Position numbers and translations under genes: made by a program. Source: Candidatus Falkowbacteria bacterium CG1_02_37_21 (GTDB lineage: Bacteria; Patescibacteriota; Patescibacteriia; Patescibacteriales; UBA12465). From it: a DNA stretch of 33,824 nt. Location: positions 1-33,824 of the forward strand of contig MNUT01000018.1 of NCBI GenBank assembly GCA_001871165.1, given 5' to 3'. The notes under the pieces were generated by a model. It was not told the DNA's origin. It worked only from the letters and a program-made list of their open reading frames with translations, and made no database searches. Every line of letters begins with the position of its first letter. The first letter of the stretch is position 1. This document shows positions 1-8,293 of this stretch, one piece after another.

Positions 1-2053
1 TATCAGTGCCGCCACCGGTCTTTGACGTCATGAGAGAATCAACGCTAGTCGCCGTTGAGTCTAATTTATTGACATATAAGGAATCAGCATGACTTATTGC
101 GGAAGATGGAGGAGAAGAAGATGGTGTTTCAGTATTTTTATCCAGCAACTCTTCGGCGACTACATTATTAGTTCGCGGGGTAGAAGAGGTTGGCGCAGAT
201 TCATTCTGGATATGACGTGCTAAATTATGAATTAATTGACCTCCCAAGAGACCCAACATTGCTCCACCAGTACGAGCTGTCATTTTAAAAACACGCTGAA
301 ACCGATTATCTAATTTATCATCTTTTATTTTTTGCTCAAAAGACTTATTCAACCCTTCTAAGCCAACTTCAGCTTTTTTATTTTCATAAGCATCCGACAT
401 TTTCTTTAAACATAAATATTCTGTCGGATTATTTTTTTGAAAATTACGATCTAATAATTTTGTTCTTACTTCATTATAATCATAATTACCATAAATTTCA
501 TTTGGAGTCTCCTGATGATTATTAGATCTATTTACTATATAATCTCCCGCCAAGGCACCTAAACGATAACCGGCATAAGCTGACATAGCCTGACGAATAC
601 CCGGTATTTCACGAGCGGCAATTCCTAAACCGACAAATACGGCCGTGGAGGCTACCTTTTCCCGTGAACTCTTGCCGGAAATTATATCTTCTATATTTTT
701 AAGCTTATCAAAAATACCTTTTTTATTCATTTTTTCTTCTCTCGCCAAATTAGATTTATCAATATTATCCAAACCTTCTATGGCTCTAATAATTTGATCT
801 TTTTGTTCCATCATCTTGTCGGGGGCAATTTGCATTAAACCACTCCGGCTCTGCTCTTCAATATATTCATCAATTAATTTTGTTCTCTCCCCTTTGTCGT
901 CTAGATTAACTCTAGAAATTTCAATTTTTTTCTTCAAGCTAATAGCGGCAGCTAAACGATCCTGAATAGCAAATTTATCAATCTCAGTTTTCTTAGCCTT
1001 AATTTCTTTTACTTTTTCATCAATTTTTTTCTTTAAACGTCCCTCGGTAATTACTCTATCTAATATTCTAGCTCCAGCAATAATAGAAATACTTGCGCCA
1101 ACTCCAATGCCTAAGGTCGCAACAGCTGAAGTAGTAGATAAAACACCCGCCCCTATGTAGATGGCTGATTTACCAGCAACCAAGCCAATTTTTTTTAAAT
1201 TACTGGAATTTTTATTTATTTCTTTTTTAGCCTCAGATATTAAATTATCTTCTTCTGCTCGATAAACATCTTGAATTTCTTCTTTTGTTAAACCGGTCTT
1301 AACGGCCAAATTCTCTAAATTAATATCTAAATTAGCATTTAACTTTTCCGCAACGAGAGAATCTGATAGTTCTTTTAATTCTTCAGCCAATTCCAAGGAA
1401 ACATTTGCAATCTCCTGGTATTGGCCATTCTTGATTTCTCCTTCTTTAATTTTTAAGTTTTCCAAGTGTCGACGATAATTCTGGGCCGGGCCGGGTTCTA
1501 AGTCAGCTTGAACATCATTAACTTCTTCCGTTTTAGACTTTTCTGTTTTTACTTCCTCCATTTGAGGTTCATTTACTTCAGTTTTTCTTACTTTAGACTC
1601 CTTATTATCAAGCTCCTTTACTTCAACATCTTCTATCTCAGGACCACCCAACTTTATTTTTTTATCCGCCTCACCAGCCTCTTCCTTAGTCATATCCTCT
1701 GCTGTTAAAACTTCCATAGGCTTCAACGTCCCATCTTTATCTAATTCCCCCTGAGAGTCATATTGTTGTATCTTGTCAAAATTAGCATGATAGTTCACGC
1801 CAAAATCTTTTTTAAATTGATTTTTTAATCCTTGAATTTCTTTATTAATTTTGATCTTATTTTTTAAATTTTTATTTTTCTCTTTCAGCGCTTCTATTTC
1901 CTCAAACCTTAATTTCATGTCATTTAAAACTGACTCCTTATTATTTTCCTCGGCGGATGCTTCTAGCTCATCAGGATTCGCATTTACCGACTCGTCAGGA
2001 TTTTTTGTCTTTTTTTTATCAAATAAGTTAGAAAAATTTTCAAAAAATTTCAT
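1..2053 (-). CDS. Large protein of unknown function, partial (C-terminus beyond window edge)
   Basis: An open frame runs without a stop from ATG at 2053 to the left edge, giving at least 684 residues. The N-terminal ~280 residues are highly charged, Glu/Lys-rich and probably coiled coil. Three Gly/Ala-rich hydrophobic stretches follow at about 290-331, 466-504 and 592-611, separated by charged helical regions. Beyond about residue 620 the chain is Ser/Thr/Pro-rich with a TGGGTD stretch at the edge. No signal peptide is visible at the start (MKFFENFSNLFDKKK). It lies 15 nt after the 117-residue gene and probably shares its promoter. I do not recognise a family. The Gly-zipper-like segments suggest membrane insertion or oligomerisation, which is inference. 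Confidence 0.85.
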   Translation of the reverse strand, partial: MKFFENFSNLFDKKKTKNPDESVNANPDELEASAEENNKESVLNDMKLRFEEIEALKEKNKNLKNKIKINKEIQGLKNQFKKDFGVNYHANFDKIQQYDSQGELDKDGTLKPMEVLTAEDMTKEEAGEADKKIKLGGPEIEDVEVKELDNKESKVRKTEVNEPQMEEVKTEKSKTEEVNDVQADLEPGPAQNYRRHLENLKIKEGEIKNGQYQEIANVSLELAEELKELSDSLVAEKLNANLDINLENLAVKTGLTKEEIQDVYRAEEDNLISEAKKEINKNSSNLKKIGLVAGKSAIYIGAGVLSTTSAVATLGIGVGASISIIAGARILDRVITEGRLKKKIDEKVKEIKAKKTEIDKFAIQDRLAAAISLKKKIEISRVNLDDKGERTKLIDEYIEEQSRSGLMQIAPDKMMEQKDQIIRAIEGLDNIDKSNLAREEKMNKKGIFDKLKNIEDIISGKSSREKVASTAVFVGLGIAAREIPGIRQAMSAYAGYRLGALAGDYIVNRSNNHQETPNEIYGNYDYNEVRTKLLDRNFQKNNPTEYLCLKKMSDAYENKKAEVGLEGLNKSFEQKIKDDKLDNRFQRVFKMTARTGGAMLGLLGGQLIHNLARHIQNESAPTSSTPRTNNVVAEELLDKNTETPSSSPPSSAISHADSLYVNKLDSTATSVDSLMTSKTGGGTD

Positions 2054-2068
2054 AAATTTATAACTAAA

Positions 2069-2422
2069 TTATTTGGTTAAACTGGCAACGGCTTCTTTAA
2101 TAAATTCATCTAAGCCAACTTTCACTTTTTCCGCATAATCGGGAATATATTTATCTAATAGTTCCTGTAATTTTTCCTGATCAGGAATTAAACTATTTTC
2201 TAAAAGTTGCGAATATTCCAAACGACCCTCCTCATTAAGATTTTCCATTATAATTAAACCTAAACGACGAGTAATTTGTAGGGCCAAATTCTCTCTAACA
2301 TAATTTTTATCCGCTTCCGGTAAATTAGATAAATAAGCTTGCTCAATTATTAAATCGGCGATCTCTTTTGATTGATCGGAATTATTTAAATCCGACGTCA
2401 TAGTGTTGGTTGTAACAGACAT
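2069..2422 (-). CDS. Small acidic helical protein, DUF5663-like
   Basis: 117 residues, predicted almost wholly helical and acidic, with no membrane segment or cysteine. The pattern of Leu-rich helices (LADLIIEQ-type start, then LALQITRRLGLIIMENL, then LLENSLIPDQEKLQELLDKYIP) resembles the short DUF5663-type proteins I associate with Patescibacteria. That match is from memory, not a search. The function is unknown. It is the first gene of a unit with the large partial gene that follows. An extended -10 promoter element lies about 27 nt upstream of its ATG, so it is probably transcribed separately from recO. Confidence 0.75.
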   Translation of the reverse strand: MSVTTNTMTSDLNNSDQSKEIADLIIEQAYLSNLPEADKNYVRENLALQITRRLGLIIMENLNEEGRLEYSQLLENSLIPDQEKLQELLDKYIPDYAEKVKVGLDEFIKEAVASLTK

Positions 2423-2448
2423 AATATTATATTTATTTTTATACCAAT

Positions 2449-2457
2449 ATTATAACA
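2449..2457 (-). promoter_or_regulatory. Extended -10 promoter element for the two-gene unit at the left edge
   Basis: On the minus strand the sequence reads TGT then TATAAT, a perfect -10 hexamer with the upstream TG of extended -10 promoters. A -35 match 17 nt upstream (TTATTA) is poor, as expected when the extended element compensates. The predicted start site is near 2442, about 20 nt before the ATG at 2422. Confidence 0.55.
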
Positions 2458-2482
2458 TTTATTGCTACTAATAATAAAGTAA

Positions 2483-3244
2483 TTAATTATTAACAAAGTT
2501 CAAGAAACCTTGCGTCAGTTGACCTAATTCAGAAAGTAATTTTTTATTAATTTTTATTTTATGGACTAAAGTAGATGGATTATTAATAATAAATCTAATT
2601 ATTTTAACACAATTATCCGAAATTGTCAATAAATTAGTCAATTCCAGACCTAATTCTTGGCTATTATTACCTTTACTATTCACAAAACAAGACTCACACA
2701 CAATTCCACCGTTTAATAAGTTAAAATAGTTCTTACCCGGAGTTAGCTCTTTTTTGCAAATTAAACACTTAGCCAGCGCCGGTTCATAGCCTAATTCCCT
2801 CAAAAATCTCCAGGTAAAATGTAAAGACAACAGCTCTCCCACACCACGACTAAATTCGTCTGTATAAGCATCAACAAACTTCAACCAATCTAACAATAAA
2901 AAAAAGAGACGGCCATCAGTCTGACTGTCTCTCACTAAACGATCAAAGAGCTTGAGCACTCGACCGGCATAATATAATTTATTTAAGTCACTGCGAATAC
3001 CGGAAAAACTATCGGTCAACAGGGCGGAGCCAATATAGTCAAAACCACGCCCCTTAATTATCATTAAATTAGCCAAGGTCAACGGCTCTAAATGACTGGC
3101 TAATTTAGAGCGTAATTTTTTTGTGCCACGCGCCACTAAAGACAACTTGCCAAAATTTAAAGTATAAGCGGTAATCAAACTATCATGTTCACGATAAGGC
3201 CGGCGCTGTAAAATTAAGGCCGGCGAATTTTTTGTAGCCTCCAT
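2483..3244 (-). CDS. recO: DNA repair protein RecO
   Basis: RecO helps RecR load RecA onto SSB-coated single-stranded DNA in the RecFOR recombination pathway. The 253-residue length fits. The N-terminal OB fold starts with the typical LILQRRPYREHDSL and GKLSLVARG segments. The four zinc ligands of the RecO zinc finger are present as C160/C163 and C183/C186. The gene lies 32 nt downstream of ruvX, in a run DUF475-map-ruvX-recO, so two recombination proteins are neighbours. The start at 3244 is ATG without a clear Shine-Dalgarno sequence. No terminator is visible after the stop; the next promoter element starts about 26 nt downstream. Confidence 0.95.
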   Translation of the reverse strand: MEATKNSPALILQRRPYREHDSLITAYTLNFGKLSLVARGTKKLRSKLASHLEPLTLANLMIIKGRGFDYIGSALLTDSFSGIRSDLNKLYYAGRVLKLFDRLVRDSQTDGRLFFLLLDWLKFVDAYTDEFSRGVGELLSLHFTWRFLRELGYEPALAKCLICKKELTPGKNYFNLLNGGIVCESCFVNSKGNNSQELGLELTNLLTISDNCVKIIRFIINNPSTLVHKIKINKKLLSELGQLTQGFLNFVNN

Positions 3245-3276
3245 AAATCAATTAAAGTTCCCTGCCGACTCCCCGC

Positions 3277-3663
3277 TTACAGTAAATTATCCAAATAACT
3301 CTGTAGAATTAAGGTAGCGGCAATTTCATCTCGCTCAGCTTTTTCTAAGTCGTTACCGTCCAAGGCATCCGCCGCTAAACTACTGAGACGCTCATCCACT
3401 AATTCCACTTGTCGACCGCTACGCTCTTTGAGCTCTTTATAAAAATTCAGCCATAAGGGATTATTAGCTTGAGCACCACTCATTTTCTGCGGTTTGCCTA
3501 AGACAATAATATTAGTTTCTTCTTCTTGTAAGACCTGTAAAACTTCCACTAACGTAGCCACGGTCTTTAAAGGCAGGGCTAATTTAACCTCGCTATCACC
3601 ACTAGCCAAACCAATTCTCTTTTCCCCCCAGTCAATACCTAAATATTGTTTTATCTTTTCCAT
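3277..3663 (-). CDS. ruvX: Putative pre-16S rRNA nuclease / Holliday junction resolvase, YqgF family
   Basis: 128 residues, normal for the family. The RNase H-like fold is shown by YLGIDWGEKRIGLA near the N-terminus (D11), the VLGKP strand at 54-58, the VDERLSS motif (E91) and the C-terminal RDEIAATLILQSYL (D112). These acidic residues form the expected metal site. The family is essential and in E. coli is tied to 16S rRNA 5' maturation; the resolvase name is historical. Its ATG begins one base after the map stop codon, so the two are very likely translationally coupled. Confidence 0.95.
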   Translation of the reverse strand: MEKIKQYLGIDWGEKRIGLASGDSEVKLALPLKTVATLVEVLQVLQEEETNIIVLGKPQKMSGAQANNPLWLNFYKELKERSGRQVELVDERLSSLAADALDGNDLEKAERDEIAATLILQSYLDNLL

Positions 3664-3664
3664 T

Positions 3665-4495
3665 TTATTTAGTTAAAATTTCACAGCCCTTTTCAGTAAT
3701 AGCCAACGTGTGTTCAAAATGAGCACTTAAAGAATCATCTTCGGTTAAAATTGTATAGTCATTATCGGCCACCGTCACTCGCCAGTCGCCGGCATTAATC
3801 ATCGGCTCAATAGCAATTACCATTCCCGATTTTAAAACCAGATTATCGGGAGAATTATCACGAATTTCAAAATTAAAGACATCTGGTTTCTCATGGGGAA
3901 AGTATCCCACGCCATGACCGACCAAATCTCTGACAACACCATAGCCATTCTTCTCGGCTAAGCCCTGCACCGCTCGCGCAATATCATTCAAAGTATTACC
4001 CGGCTTGGCCGCCTTAATACCTAAAGCCAAACAACGCTCTGTTATTTTCAATAATTTTTTAGCCTCATCACTAACTTTGCCGACACCAACCGTTAAACAA
4101 GTATCAGTAAAAAAACCACCTCGCTGAGAATGGGGATTACGAGGAGCTTTAAATTTAGCCCGCAAATCCGAAGTAACTGGCCATTCCATGCCAATATCCA
4201 AATCTACAATATCACCGGATTTAATTATTCTATTAGGCAAAGCCGCCCCATGAACAACCTCATTATTTATAGAGACACAAAGTGTAGAGGGGAAGAAAAT
4301 ACCGCCACCCATAGGATAATTCTTAAAAGCAGAATAACCCCCTGTCTCTTTAATTAATTTATTCGCCAGAATCTCCAGGTCCGCCGTTCGAACACCAACT
4401 TTTGTTGCCTTAGCTATCTGACGCAAAATAGCAGCCAGACGACGACCGCCTTCTTTAAGAATTCTAATTTCTTCGGTTGTTTTTAAATAAATCAT
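3665..4495 (-). CDS. map: Methionine aminopeptidase type I, with an insertion
   Basis: Removes the initiator methionine from new proteins. The metal ligands are visible as D100, D131, H194, E230 and E261, with H82 and H201 at the usual substrate-contact places (VVHGA and FPHEKP). The protein has 276 residues, slightly longer than typical. The extra length comes from about 20 residues inserted between the first two metal-binding aspartates: spacing is 31 here against 11 in the E. coli enzyme. In most bacteria map sits beside secY or infA in the spc/alpha region. Here it is in a different unit, 2 nt downstream of the DUF475 gene and 1 nt before ruvX. Confidence 0.96.
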   Translation of the reverse strand: MIYLKTTEEIRILKEGGRRLAAILRQIAKATKVGVRTADLEILANKLIKETGGYSAFKNYPMGGGIFFPSTLCVSINNEVVHGAALPNRIIKSGDIVDLDIGMEWPVTSDLRAKFKAPRNPHSQRGGFFTDTCLTVGVGKVSDEAKKLLKITERCLALGIKAAKPGNTLNDIARAVQGLAEKNGYGVVRDLVGHGVGYFPHEKPDVFNFEIRDNSPDNLVLKSGMVIAIEPMINAGDWRVTVADNDYTILTEDDSLSAHFEHTLAITEKGCEILTK

Positions 4496-4497
4496 AA

Positions 4498-5430
4498 TTA
4501 AGTTAATTTAAGGTATTTCTTGCCTTGTTTAGCGCTATGAATAGATAAGTACAGAAAAAATCCAAGCAGGACCACCATCGCCAGAGGCGCTAACCAAAAA
4601 GGAAATTCTTGGCCAAAACTTTCCATAATCATAATTGACCCCAGAACACCGATAGCATACATGGCGCCATTTTTTAAATAAGCAAATTTGGCAATTAGAT
4701 CAATACCGCGGACTGTTAATTCTCGGACGACAACCGCTCCGAGACCGTTACCTAAAATAATTAAGGGTACGCTGACGGTAAAAGCAAAAGCGCCAATAAC
4801 CCCATCAATAGAAAAAGAAGCATCCAAAATTTCTAAATATAAAATTTTACTCCAAGCCGCCATCGCCGGATTCAGAAGTTGCTGCTCTTTTTCCTCCGCA
4901 TTTTTTTTAAAACCATCGGTAATAAAGAAAGCGCTAACACCGATAGTCGCCGCTAAGGCCAAGATAGGATTCTGTTGTAAAGAGAGATAAACGACCGTAG
5001 TAGTGATAATTGAAGCTAAGGCATAAAACCAAACCCCTTGACGATGAATAAATCCCTCAACCAAAAAAGCATATTTTTTTTCTTCCAAAAATAGCCAAGA
5101 TAAAAAAACAAAAAATAAATAAATTCCGCCACCTAACAATAAAAGCGGCTTAGAATGCTCTAAATAGGCGTTCATTTCTTGACTACCGGAAAAAGCGTAG
5201 CCAATTACTTGTCCAATACCTAAACTAGGATTAGCCATCCAGACAATTATAAAAGGTAGCAGACCGCGCACCACAAAAACCGCAAATAATAATCCCCAAA
5301 ATAAAAAAATCTTCCGGTATTTCTCCGGCATGGTTTTTAAAATATTGGCATTAACTACAGCGTTATCAACGCTACTAATAATTTCAAACAAAGCCAAACC
5401 AATAATCGTGATAATCAAATTCCCCGACAT
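4498..5430 (-). CDS. DUF475 / TerC-like integral membrane protein
   Basis: 310 residues with about eight or nine hydrophobic segments. Two internally related motifs, ISSVDNAVVNA (18-28) and ASFSIDGVIGA (204-214), are the paired S-x-D signatures of the TerC/DUF475 branch of the LysE-type transporter superfamily. TerC relatives are linked to metal-ion handling, in some bacteria manganese export. The substrate of DUF475 proteins is not established, so transport of a cation is inference. The gene is 2 nt upstream of map and, if the upstream gene really ends at 5449, only 18 nt downstream of it, which suggests one transcript. Confidence 0.85.
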   Translation of the reverse strand: MSGNLIITIIGLALFEIISSVDNAVVNANILKTMPEKYRKIFLFWGLLFAVFVVRGLLPFIIVWMANPSLGIGQVIGYAFSGSQEMNAYLEHSKPLLLLGGGIYLFFVFLSWLFLEEKKYAFLVEGFIHRQGVWFYALASIITTTVVYLSLQQNPILALAATIGVSAFFITDGFKKNAEEKEQQLLNPAMAAWSKILYLEILDASFSIDGVIGAFAFTVSVPLIILGNGLGAVVVRELTVRGIDLIAKFAYLKNGAMYAIGVLGSIMIMESFGQEFPFWLAPLAMVVLLGFFLYLSIHSAKQGKKYLKLT

Positions 5431-5448
5431 AACATTTTAATATAATAC

Positions 5449-6131
5449 CTAAGTCCGGCTATTACGAAAACCGGGGGGTGGGGTTACAGACTGTCTGCCT
5501 ATTGAATGGCTAGAATCGGGCCCTAAACCGCTACGACTCGGAGCACCGGTTTGATTATCAGCCCTAAGACCACTCCCCATAATACGCTCCTATTACTTTG
5601 TCCGCTACTTTCTGTTTTTCGCAGGCCGCTAAAAGCTTCTTTCTGCAAACCACGGGCCACCCCACCCGAACCTAAACACTCCATTTTCTGATAGTTTAAA
5701 TCAGCCTTTTTTTGAGCACCACGACTAACTAAATAATCGCCACCACCGCGTAAGCCCGAAGAATGACTATCCTCAAAACCCATAGTACGAGCCGATTGGG
5801 CGACAGTATTTACTAGCTTAGCATCAGTTTTACGCATTCCCTTAAAACCATCTAACATGCCATTAATATCACTCAAGTCACTCTTAGAAAAACCCAATTT
5901 CGATTTATCTTCAAACAAATGATATTTATCTCCTTGTATGGCGGCGCGCGACGGAGCAACACCGCTTCTTACTCTGTTATTATATTTTTTTGCCAAATTT
6001 AAAACTACAGATTGGCTATCTTTATCTAAACTTCTATAACGAGAACTAGAGCGCAACATTTTTGATAAATGCTGTGTTGTTTGCGAACCAGACAAACCTC
6101 TTAATTCTTTAGCAATATTTTTCAAATCCAT
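5449..6131 (-). pseudogene. Protein of unknown function, paralogue of its upstream neighbour, apparent -1 frameshift near 5589
   Basis: As sequenced, the frame starts at ATG 6131 and ends at TAG 5523 (202 residues). Residues 1-98 align without gaps to the upstream 98-residue protein, with 36 identities. Residues 99-180 are polar, rich in Ser, Gly, Arg and Gln. At about residue 181 the frame turns abruptly hydrophobic (VLWGVVLGLIIKPVLRVVAV). A second frame opens at 5589 and continues for 46 codons to TAG at 5449 with the same polar Ser/Gly/Arg/Asn composition (GSGLRADNQTGAPSRSGLG and onward). One missing G in AGGAG at 5587-5591 would join them into a ~227-residue protein. It may be a sequencing error, a real mutation or programmed slippage. 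Alternatively the 202-residue version with a C-terminal membrane tail is real. Function unknown. Confidence 0.65.
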
Positions 6132-6139
6132 ACAAAAAT

Positions 6140-6436
6140 TTATTCTTTAAAACTTTCCAAAAGTTTATTAATCTGCTCTAAATCTCTATAGGTTAAACCT
6201 AATTTAATTCTATTTTGATGTAAATAATATTTGTCTTCTCTAACGGTTAAACGTGAAGGCTTAATACCCTTTCTAATTTTTTCTTTATATTTTTTAATTA
6301 AATCCAAAATCAACTCCCGATTATGTCTATCAAGATTCTTGTAATTAGGGTTAGTGCGCATCATCTCCTCTAAGCGCTGTTCAATCCGATAATTATATTG
6401 ATTACTTAAATCTTCGGTAACATCTTTGAGATCCAT
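6140..6436 (-). CDS. Small basic protein of unknown function, tandem paralogue
   Basis: 98 residues, predicted helical, rich in Lys, Arg, Asn and Leu, with no membrane segment. It shares a gapless N-terminal domain with the next gene: MDLK, the Y32..LD pair, LxLxKKY (44-50), RxG..PSR (55-62), DKYxL (68-72), KLG (78-80), DLxxIN (85-90) and the FK end. It contains only this domain, so it is the minimal form. It lies 8 nt upstream of its paralogue and is the first gene after the secY terminator, with its own extended -10 promoter. I do not recognise the family. Confidence 0.8.
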   Translation of the reverse strand: MDLKDVTEDLSNQYNYRIEQRLEEMMRTNPNYKNLDRHNRELILDLIKKYKEKIRKGIKPSRLTVREDKYYLHQNRIKLGLTYRDLEQINKLLESFKE

Positions 6437-6497
6437 AAATTTATTTAATTTAAAAATTTGGCTAAAAGATTTTTATGACAAAAGCCCTTATAAATAT

Positions 6498-6506
6498 ATT
6501 ATAGCA
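6498..6506 (-). promoter_or_regulatory. Extended -10 promoter element upstream of the tandem paralogue pair
   Basis: The minus strand reads TGC followed by TATAAT, a perfect extended -10 element. It sits right after the T-tract of the secY terminator. The predicted start is near 6491, giving a leader of about 55 nt before the ATG at 6436. It could drive both paralogues and, given the short gaps, also DUF475-map-ruvX-recO. Confidence 0.6.
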
Positions 6507-6507
6507 C

Positions 6508-6535
6508 AAAAAAAATCAGCCTTAAAGCCAATTTT
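6508..6535 (-). terminator. Rho-independent terminator after secY
   Basis: The minus strand has a 9-bp stem (arms 6527-6535 and 6512-6520, with one U-G and one G-U pair), a six-base loop and an eight-T run reading out of the 3' arm. It lies 44 nt past the secY stop and marks the end of the rplC-secY operon. Confidence 0.65.
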
Positions 6536-6579
6536 ATTACTAACAATGATTCCTCAATGACTATAAAATTACCTAAATA

Positions 6580-7851
6580 TTAAATTCCGTCGTATTCCCG
6601 CATTGTTAACTGAGACTCTATTTCCTTCACGGATTCAATAACTACCGCCACAACGATCAACAAGCTGGTACCACCAATAGCTAAAGACTGAATACCGGTG
6701 AAATAACGCATCACGAGAGGTAAAACAGCAACTACGCCCAAGAATAAAGCGCCAACCAAAATAATTTTATGAGCGGTAGATGATAAATAATCACTAGTGT
6801 TTACACCCGGTCTAATACCAGGAATAAAACCGCCCTGTTTCTGTAAATTTTCAGCAATCTGAGTCGGATGAAAAATAACTTCTGTATAAAAATATGTAAA
6901 AGCAAAAACCAAGATAAAATAAACAATACCGTAGAAAAGCTGATTATTAAACAAAGCAATAGTAGAAGAAGCGGCATTAGCAATCCAAGCAGTTTTAGCG
7001 TGAATTAAGAATTGGGCAATCATAGAAGGAAACAAAACCACAGAGATGGCAAAAATAATCGGAATAACACCAGCCATATTTACTCTAATCGGTAAATGAG
7101 TATTAGTACCGCCAAAAGACTGATTACCACGCACCTGACGAGCATACTGTACCGGAATATTACGCTGACCTTCATTAATGATAACAATGCTGACAACAGT
7201 CACTAAAGTAATCAGAGCAAAAACCAAGACGGTTAAGACCTGGGTAGAATCAAAAGTAACGATAAAACGCTGTAACATGGTCGGTAAACCAGCTACGATA
7301 CCGGCAAATATTAACAGTGAGATACCATTACCAACTTTCTTTTCAGTAATAAGTTCGCCTAACCACATTAAGAAAATAGAACCAGCGGTAATAACTAAAA
7401 TCATGATACCTAAATCCAAGGCACTAATATCGCCTAAAATACCGGCGGAACTTTTACGGAGTAAAGTAATCATACCGTAAGACTGTAAAAGACCGAGCGG
7501 AACAGTTAACCAACGTGTCCACATGTTTATTTTCTGTCGTCCCGACTCTTCCTTCTGCATTTCTTCCACGGATGGCACAATCATTCCTACTAACTGAAAA
7601 ATAATAGAGGAAGTAATATAAGGAGCCACACCCATCATGACAATAGAAAAATTCTCCATACCACCGCCGGAGAACAAATTCATTAAACCTAAAATTTGGT
7701 TGGAGGCAAATAAATTACGTAAAGCGGCGGCATTAACACCCGGTACCGGAATATGAGCCGCTAAGCGAAAAATTACTAACATCGCCAAAACAAAAAGAAT
7801 ATTATTTCTTAGTTCCGGTATTTTCCAAATTTGGCTTAATTTACTAAACAT
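6580..7851 (-). CDS. secY: Protein translocase subunit SecY
   Basis: Forms the protein-conducting channel of the Sec translocon in the inner membrane. 423 residues with ten hydrophobic spans. Landmarks are the start KIPELRNNILF, the plug region around 55-72 (GLMNLFSGGGMENFSI), ITEKKVGNGISLLIF (168-182), INEGQRNIPVQYARQ (225-239) and the cytosolic loop QKQGGFIPGIRPG (337-349) that contacts SecA and the ribosome. It is the last gene of the S10-spc run, 21 nt after rplO. The usual followers adk, map and infA are absent here; a terminator comes instead. Confidence 0.98.
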   Translation of the reverse strand: MFSKLSQIWKIPELRNNILFVLAMLVIFRLAAHIPVPGVNAAALRNLFASNQILGLMNLFSGGGMENFSIVMMGVAPYITSSIIFQLVGMIVPSVEEMQKEESGRQKINMWTRWLTVPLGLLQSYGMITLLRKSSAGILGDISALDLGIMILVITAGSIFLMWLGELITEKKVGNGISLLIFAGIVAGLPTMLQRFIVTFDSTQVLTVLVFALITLVTVVSIVIINEGQRNIPVQYARQVRGNQSFGGTNTHLPIRVNMAGVIPIIFAISVVLFPSMIAQFLIHAKTAWIANAASSTIALFNNQLFYGIVYFILVFAFTYFYTEVIFHPTQIAENLQKQGGFIPGIRPGVNTSDYLSSTAHKIILVGALFLGVVAVLPLVMRYFTGIQSLAIGGTSLLIVVAVVIESVKEIESQLTMREYDGI

Positions 7852-7872
7852 ATTATAAACGCAAAAAGGATT

Positions 7873-8286
7873 TTATTTAATCTGACTCTTTAATCCTTCA
7901 CTCATCTTAATCTTATCAAATTTAACGGTCACTGTTAACTTTTCCTTACCGAGAATTTTTACCGGCAAAGTACTGGAATTAATCATTTTCTTCGCTAATA
8001 ATGTTTCCGGGCTGACCGTTTCATCGTTTTTAAAATTACTATTAATAGCGCTGACACTAACTACCTGATTTTTCGGCTGGAGAGAGCGGAAACCGCGAGA
8101 TTTAGGAATTTGTAATAACTGTTTCTTCATACCTAAACGCTTCAAACCGGTGACACCGGAACGAGATTTCTGACCTTTTTGACCGCGGGTACTATAAGTA
8201 CCGTGTCCGGAAGCGTTACCGCGACCGACCCGCTTATTTTTCTGGCGAGTACCGCTAGACTTTTTAATGGTATTAAGTGATAACAT
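7873..8286 (-). CDS. rplO: 50S ribosomal protein L15
   Basis: 137 residues. The basic, Gly-rich N-terminal tail (KRVGRGNASGHGTYSTRGQKG) that threads into 23S rRNA is typical of L15, followed by the SGVTGLKRLGMKK segment and the globular C-terminal domain. It starts only 7 nt after the rpsE stop. Most bacteria carry rpmD (L30) between the two; there is no room for it here, a known trait of Patescibacteria. Confidence 0.97.
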   Translation of the reverse strand: MLSLNTIKKSSGTRQKNKRVGRGNASGHGTYSTRGQKGQKSRSGVTGLKRLGMKKQLLQIPKSRGFRSLQPKNQVVSVSAINSNFKNDETVSPETLLAKKMINSSTLPVKILGKEKLTVTVKFDKIKMSEGLKSQIK

Positions 8287-8293
8287 ATTATTC

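Noticed and set aside
1508-2063. Plus-strand open frames at 1508-1708 and 1851-2063
   Set aside because: They lie antisense to the long minus-strand frame that runs to the left edge, have Phe/Leu-rich compositions typical of reversed coding sequence, and lack plausible starts.
5442-5447. TATTAT as a -10 box for the DUF475 gene
   Set aside because: It lies just past the TAG that ends the restored upstream frame, without a -35 match; AT-rich chance match is likelier.
8287-8293. Possible rpmD (L30) between rpsE and rplO
   Set aside because: Only 7 nt separate the two genes, so there is no room; the gene is absent from this position.
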